Below, in pieces: positions 5,606-8,465 of a stretch of 8,465 nucleotides of DNA. The stretch is taken from the NCBI GenBank assembly GCA_964621455.1, contig CAZULW010000091.1:1-8465 (forward strand), given 5' to 3'. This stretch comes from G020354025 sp964621455 (GTDB lineage Bacteria > Fidelibacterota > Marinisomatia > SCGC-AAA003-L08 > TS1B11). The first letter of the stretch is position 1. Every line of letters starts with the position of its first letter. A model generated the notes under the pieces. The model was not told the origin of the DNA and searched no databases. It was given only the letters and a program-made list of their open reading frames with translations. A program made the position numbers and the translations under genes.

Positions 5606-5731
5606 TAAAGCGGCCCTGCGGAAAGTGGCCAAGGCACCAGTGGGCAGTAAAAAGAGGTTTTTTATAAGGAGACGATGGAGTGTGTGCGTTTTGAGGAGGG
5701 GCCGGACGACGGGCAGCTGAAGCCTTCCAGC

Positions 5732-5843
5732 GATCAGCCCTCAGCAGTCCGTCTACACTTCGCTACGCCGGACAAGTCAGCGATTAGCAACGGACAACGG
5801 ACCACCGACAATCATCAATCAACATTCATCATTCATCATTTCT
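5732..5843. repeat. long heptanucleotide array containing inverted copy B
   Basis: Seven-base periodicity is clear. GATCAGC begins at 5732 and CCTCAGC at 5739; copy B then interrupts. Units resume at 5775 and 5782 (GATTAGC) and continue without a break at 5789 and 5796 (both AACGGAC), 5803, 5810, 5817, 5824 and 5831 (both ATTCATC). Neighbouring units differ by a few bases, as in drifting tandem repeats. The array ends at the stop codon of the minus-strand GLG-repeat gene. No RNA gene is recognised. Confidence 0.65.
5749..5776 (-). repeat. interspersed ~30-bp element, copy B (inverted)
   Basis: On the minus strand this 28-base segment begins CTTGTCCGGCGTAG and ends GTAGACGG, matching copy A at 5488-5518 apart from the middle, where A is three bases longer. 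The two copies face each other 230 bases apart, and each sits inside a heptamer array, so a single-stranded transcript could pair A with B. Confidence 0.6.
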
Positions 5844-6785
5844 TCAATCCGTCCACTTGATGTCGATGCTGCCCAGCCCCACCGAGGCGGTGATGCGCAG
5901 GGTGGGTTTGTCGGGATCGTAGTTCTCGCTGCGATACCGGCCGCGGCCCTTTACCACCATGTCCCGCACGTCGATGGATGAAAGGAAGCTCTCATTGGCC
6001 TCCATCTCCACGTTGAAGCCGCGGGGTATATGCATGGTTACGCTGCCCAGGCCGACGTTCACGTCCACCGACATATCCCGCAGGGTCTCGCCGCCAAAAT
6101 CGAGCTCGGCGGAGCCCAGGCCGCAGTCGAACTTGAGCCGCTCGGTCCGGGCGTTGGATAGGTTACGGGCCACCAACGCGCCCAGGCCGTTGTCTACCGA
6201 GATCCGGCGCAGCTTGACACCGTTGGGAGTAGAGAAATCCAGTGTGGTCTCACCCAGGCCGTTGTTCAGATTCAGGTCCATCACCTTAAGTTCCCCCAGG
6301 TCCAGATGGGCTTCCCCCAGGCCGCAGGAGAAGTCCACTTCGAGCGGGACGCGGGTGGTGAAGTAGAGTTCGCTCTCGGGCGACTCCATATCGCGCATCT
6401 TGAAGCCCCCCCAGCCTTCGCGCCGGCTCTTGGTGGTCAGACGAAAGCGGGCCACGCCCCCAATTACCTCATACTCCACCCTGGGGCGAAGGTATTCTTC
6501 GTCATACTGGATGTAGCCGGTGACCGCCTTGGACGGATTACCCCGCTCCATACGGATCTCCCCGAGGCTGAATTCCACCTCGATCTCCATCCGATTCACC
6601 TCGTCGGCCAGGACCTCGTCGATGGTCAGGATGGAACGGTTATCCCCGATCCATCGAGCCAGCCCCTTGGCTCGGCCCTCGGCGTGAGCCTTCGGCCGGG
6701 CACCCAGTGCGAGCTCGGGACCGGGCCAGGCGAGGGCTATTGACAGGCCCAATAGACATGGTGCGAACCGGACGATGCGTTTCAT
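5844..6785 (-). CDS. secreted GLG-repeat ('toast-rack'-like) envelope protein
   Basis: A 313-residue protein with a basic start and hydrophobic segment (MKRIVRFAPCLLGLSIALAWPG), indicating export; a Cys at residue 10 is in the hydrophobic core and does not form a good lipobox. After a variable region, a beta-rich domain (about 66-313) carries six GLG motifs at 155, 176, 200, 222, 245 and 303. The central ones are 21-24 residues apart and are followed by alternating hydrophobics (GLGETTLDF, GLGSAELDF, GLGSVTMHI). This layout resembles the LiaF C-terminal, DUF2154 and DUF4097 'toast-rack' beta-solenoids, several of which belong to envelope-stress systems; the assignment is by appearance. TAAGGAG overlaps the stop of the preceding gene five bases before the ATG, so it is co-translated with the barrel fusion. 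Function is unknown; a structural or sensing role in the envelope is inferred. Confidence 0.8.
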   Translation of the reverse strand: MKRIVRFAPCLLGLSIALAWPGPELALGARPKAHAEGRAKGLARWIGDNRSILTIDEVLADEVNRMEIEVEFSLGEIRMERGNPSKAVTGYIQYDEEYLRPRVEYEVIGGVARFRLTTKSRREGWGGFKMRDMESPESELYFTTRVPLEVDFSCGLGEAHLDLGELKVMDLNLNNGLGETTLDFSTPNGVKLRRISVDNGLGALVARNLSNARTERLKFDCGLGSAELDFGGETLRDMSVDVNVGLGSVTMHIPRGFNVEMEANESFLSSIDVRDMVVKGRGRYRSENYDPDKPTLRITASVGLGSIDIKWTD

Positions 6786-6790
6786 TATTG

Positions 6791-6797
6791 CTCCTTA
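6791..6797 (-). promoter_or_regulatory. ribosome binding site overlapping the upstream stop codon
   Basis: TAAGGAG on the minus strand includes the TAA stop of the barrel-fusion gene (6795-6797) and lies five bases before the GLG-repeat gene's ATG. It indicates tight translational coupling. Confidence 0.6.
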
Positions 6798-8351
6798 GAA
6801 ATCGAGAATTCTGAAGTAAAAGACCCAATCTCCGTTTTCCAGTGATCTGAAGAGTTCGAACCGGGCATCATCGTCGCCGTAGCTGATCCCCACTGCGTGA
6901 TAGCCCTTCTCTTCCAGCAGGTCGCTGAAATAGTTGCCGGTGAGGAGGCGGTCCTGGCTGTCCCAGGCGAGACCGAAGTGCCATACCAGGCTGAATAGAT
7001 CGTTGCGCTTCCTAAGGGAGAAAGTGGTGTTGACCACGGCGTAATGATTGTTGGGACCGATGGACTTGTAGTTGTAGCCCTGGACCGAGCCGATGCCCCC
7101 CAGGGGTACCTGGTGTTGCAGGCCGTAGAGGTCCCCACTGATGGCGCCGGTGCGGGCGTTGAGCCTGATGCCCAGCCGGCGGTGCAGGGGGACGAACGCC
7201 TCCAGGGTCACATCATCCCGCTTGTAGTCGAAGTCGCTGCCGCCCATGGTCTGGGTGTAGGCGTATGACAGGTTGCCGCTGATACGCCGCGGGAAGTAGC
7301 CGATGGGACGGCCAAAAGTGACCAGGTACCTCAGGTTGGCGTCCCGGCCCGGGGCGATATAATAGGTGCCGCGAAATGCGTCCTTGCCGAACATGCTCCA
7401 ATTTGTGACAGAGTCCATAATTGCGTGGGTCTCGTTCCGGTAGCGGACCTTAAGTTCCACGAGGGGAGGCAGGCCCAGTACAAAGGAACCTCCGTAGCCT
7501 TCGGCCTCATACCAGTCGTACCAGTCCCGGTGAATTAAAAAGGCGCCCAGTGAATTCTCCGTGGTGGTAATCCGCCAGCCGTCGTCATGGCGGGGCTCCT
7601 TGTGGCCCTCTACCAGTAGACCGATCCGCCCCCGCCAGAGGTATTCACCGATACCCAGGCAGCCATACCATTCGCCGGGGCCAAAAGCACGACCCGCGAA
7701 ACCATACACGTTGAACCCGGGGATATCGTCGGTGTCGGGGTGAAATGGGATATAGAGGGCCAGCCCTTCGGAGCGGTTGTACCTGAGGACGGGGTCCCCG
7801 GCGACCTCGAAGTCGGGCCGGATGCTCCTCCGGGCATAGGGCCGCCAGAGGGGCCTTTCGCCCTCGACCTCTCTTACCTCCCACTCGTCTTCCTCTTCCT
7901 CGTCGTCACGCCGGTCCAGGCGCTCATCGCGGTCCTCATCGTAGCCAAAGATCTCCCGGGCCTCTTCCCTGGTGAGGCTGATCTTCCCCCGGTTGACCTC
8001 CAGGACCTGGCCGGTTACCTGGGCCTCATCGCTGCGAATGATCTTGCCCCCAAGGGCCACAATAGTGCCTTCCACCTGGGCCGTGGGCAGAAGCTCCACG
8101 TCGCCGCCCAGGACGGTGATGCGGCCCGTAACCCGCCCGGCTACGGTGAGGTTGCCGCCGATGACCCGAATGGCGCCGGAGCGCACCTCCCCTTCCGGGA
8201 TGAGCAGGTCGTCGAAAATCTTGATCTCGCCGGATGGACTCACTTTGGTCTCGTCCTGCTGGTCTCCTTCGGCCTGTTGCTGAGCCGTAATCGGCAGCCA
8301 GGTTAACAAGAGGAGGACCAGTATTCCGGTGGGTGAGAATAGTGCTCGCAT
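6795..8351 (-). CDS. bactofilin-like domain fused to an Omp85-like outer-membrane beta-barrel
   Basis: A 518-residue exported protein. The signal peptide is residues 1-23 (FSPTGILVLLLLTWLPITA, cleavage before Gln24). Residues 41-125 are a short-repeat beta-solenoid of the polymer-forming (bactofilin-like) kind: IRVIGG (61-66), ITVLGG (78-83) and IVALGG (97-102), about 18 residues apart, each followed by a strand and turn. A highly acidic linker with DDEEEEDE lies at 137-166. Residues 180-518 are aromatic, alternating strands typical of a barrel and end in FYFRILDF, with the C-terminal Phe used for barrel assembly. GGIGSVQGYNY (418-428) resembles the L6 'VRGY' region of BamA/TpsB proteins, but with Gln in place of the conserved Arg. 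No POTRA domains are present; the solenoid takes their place. AAGGAG lies at 8363-8368. It is the middle gene of the minus-strand operon. Function is unknown; anchoring a periplasmic structure to the outer membrane is inferred. Confidence 0.8.
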   Translation of the reverse strand: MRALFSPTGILVLLLLTWLPITAQQQAEGDQQDETKVSPSGEIKIFDDLLIPEGEVRSGAIRVIGGNLTVAGRVTGRITVLGGDVELLPTAQVEGTIVALGGKIIRSDEAQVTGQVLEVNRGKISLTREEAREIFGYDEDRDERLDRRDDEEEEDEWEVREVEGERPLWRPYARRSIRPDFEVAGDPVLRYNRSEGLALYIPFHPDTDDIPGFNVYGFAGRAFGPGEWYGCLGIGEYLWRGRIGLLVEGHKEPRHDDGWRITTTENSLGAFLIHRDWYDWYEAEGYGGSFVLGLPPLVELKVRYRNETHAIMDSVTNWSMFGKDAFRGTYYIAPGRDANLRYLVTFGRPIGYFPRRISGNLSYAYTQTMGGSDFDYKRDDVTLEAFVPLHRRLGIRLNARTGAISGDLYGLQHQVPLGGIGSVQGYNYKSIGPNNHYAVVNTTFSLRKRNDLFSLVWHFGLAWDSQDRLLTGNYFSDLLEEKGYHAVGISYGDDDARFELFRSLENGDWVFYFRILDF

Positions 8352-8354
8352 GGC

Positions 8355-8465
8355 TTACTGCTCTCCTTTCATAATCTTGATTTCACCGGTCGTTGTCTCG
8401 ATGATGATGCGGTGGAACGGTTTGTCAGTGGAATAGATTGCCAGGGTATTGCCGTTGTCCTTCTT
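8355..8465 (-). CDS. 3' end of an unidentified operon gene (5' part outside window)
   Basis: Thirty-six codons are open from the window edge to TAA 8355-8357. The tail includes NTLAIYSTDKPFHRIIIE and ends GEIKIMKGEQ. The alternating polar and hydrophobic residues suggest beta-strands, and GEIKI also occurs at the start of the solenoid in the next protein (GEIKIF, 41-46), but this is too short to identify a family. Only three bases separate its stop from the next ATG, and the next gene's AAGGAG lies within its last codons, so both are clearly in one operon. Related GLG/adhesin-like proteins are possible but unproven. Confidence 0.7.
   Translation of the reverse strand, partial: KKDNGNTLAIYSTDKPFHRIIIETTTGEIKIMKGEQ

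Noticed and set aside
5732..5843. CRISPR array
   Set aside because: The repeats are 7 bp, degenerate and contiguous with no spacers; there are no cas genes in the window.
5675..5860. 61-codon plus-strand open frame preceded by a good AAGGAG
   Set aside because: From about base 5731 it consists of heptamer repeats and copy B of the interspersed element, and it overlaps the end of the minus-strand gene. The protein has no family resemblance. Only its first codons could be a gene remnant.
7740..8306. 188-codon plus-strand open frame opposite the barrel-fusion gene
   Set aside because: It lies antisense to the solenoid and linker of a convincing exported protein; the translation has no recognisable domain.

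Overview
The window looks like chromosomal DNA from a GC-rich, diderm (Gram-negative-type) bacterium. Two proteins are predicted outer-membrane beta-barrels ending in phenylalanine. Several secreted proteins have signal peptides followed directly by Gln. The mix of genes (a bacterial RMDN-like TPR protein, a bactofilin-like/beta-barrel fusion, GLG-repeat 'toast-rack' proteins, a GxxExxY protein) is reminiscent of the FCB group or neighbouring uncultured phyla such as Marinimicrobia or KSB1. That placement is inference from gene style only. Ordinary TAA, TAG and TGA stops are all used.

Plus strand, 1-5455. Two envelope genes come first: a putative beta-barrel protein (105-917) and a secreted RMDN-type TPR protein (941-1741). 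Next is a GxxExxY-family PD-(D/E)XK gene (1769-2209) interrupted by an in-frame TAA and bracketed by 19-bp imperfect inverted repeats. Its base composition is visibly more AT-rich than its neighbours, so it looks like an acquired cassette. Then four housekeeping-type genes follow: a Nudix ADP-ribose pyrophosphatase (2278-2835), epoxyqueuosine reductase queG (2920-3912), the DJ-1/PfpI-type glyoxalase elbB (4032-4700) and a stand-alone LON substrate-binding-domain protein with a TTG start (4766-5455).

Intergenic 5456-5843. This is the one long stretch without a convincing gene. It contains arrays of degenerate 7-bp tandem units and two inverted copies of a ~30-bp element, each embedded in heptamer repeat. 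It also holds a weak A/T-rich hairpin that could end transcription from both sides. A similar heptamer array starts directly after the Nudix stop codon (2836-2870), followed by a short palindrome just before queG.

Minus strand, 8465-5844. A convergent, tightly spaced operon of three genes: the 3' end of an unidentified protein (8465-8355), a 518-residue protein joining an N-terminal bactofilin-like repeat domain to a C-terminal Omp85-like barrel (8351-6795), and a secreted protein with six 'GLG' repeats (6785-5844). Spacing is 3 and 9 bp and Shine-Dalgarno sequences overlap the preceding coding ends. The operon promoter lies outside the window. The most novel material is this envelope operon and the non-coding repeat architecture. 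I see no CRISPR, tRNA, rRNA, transposase or recognisable defence system.
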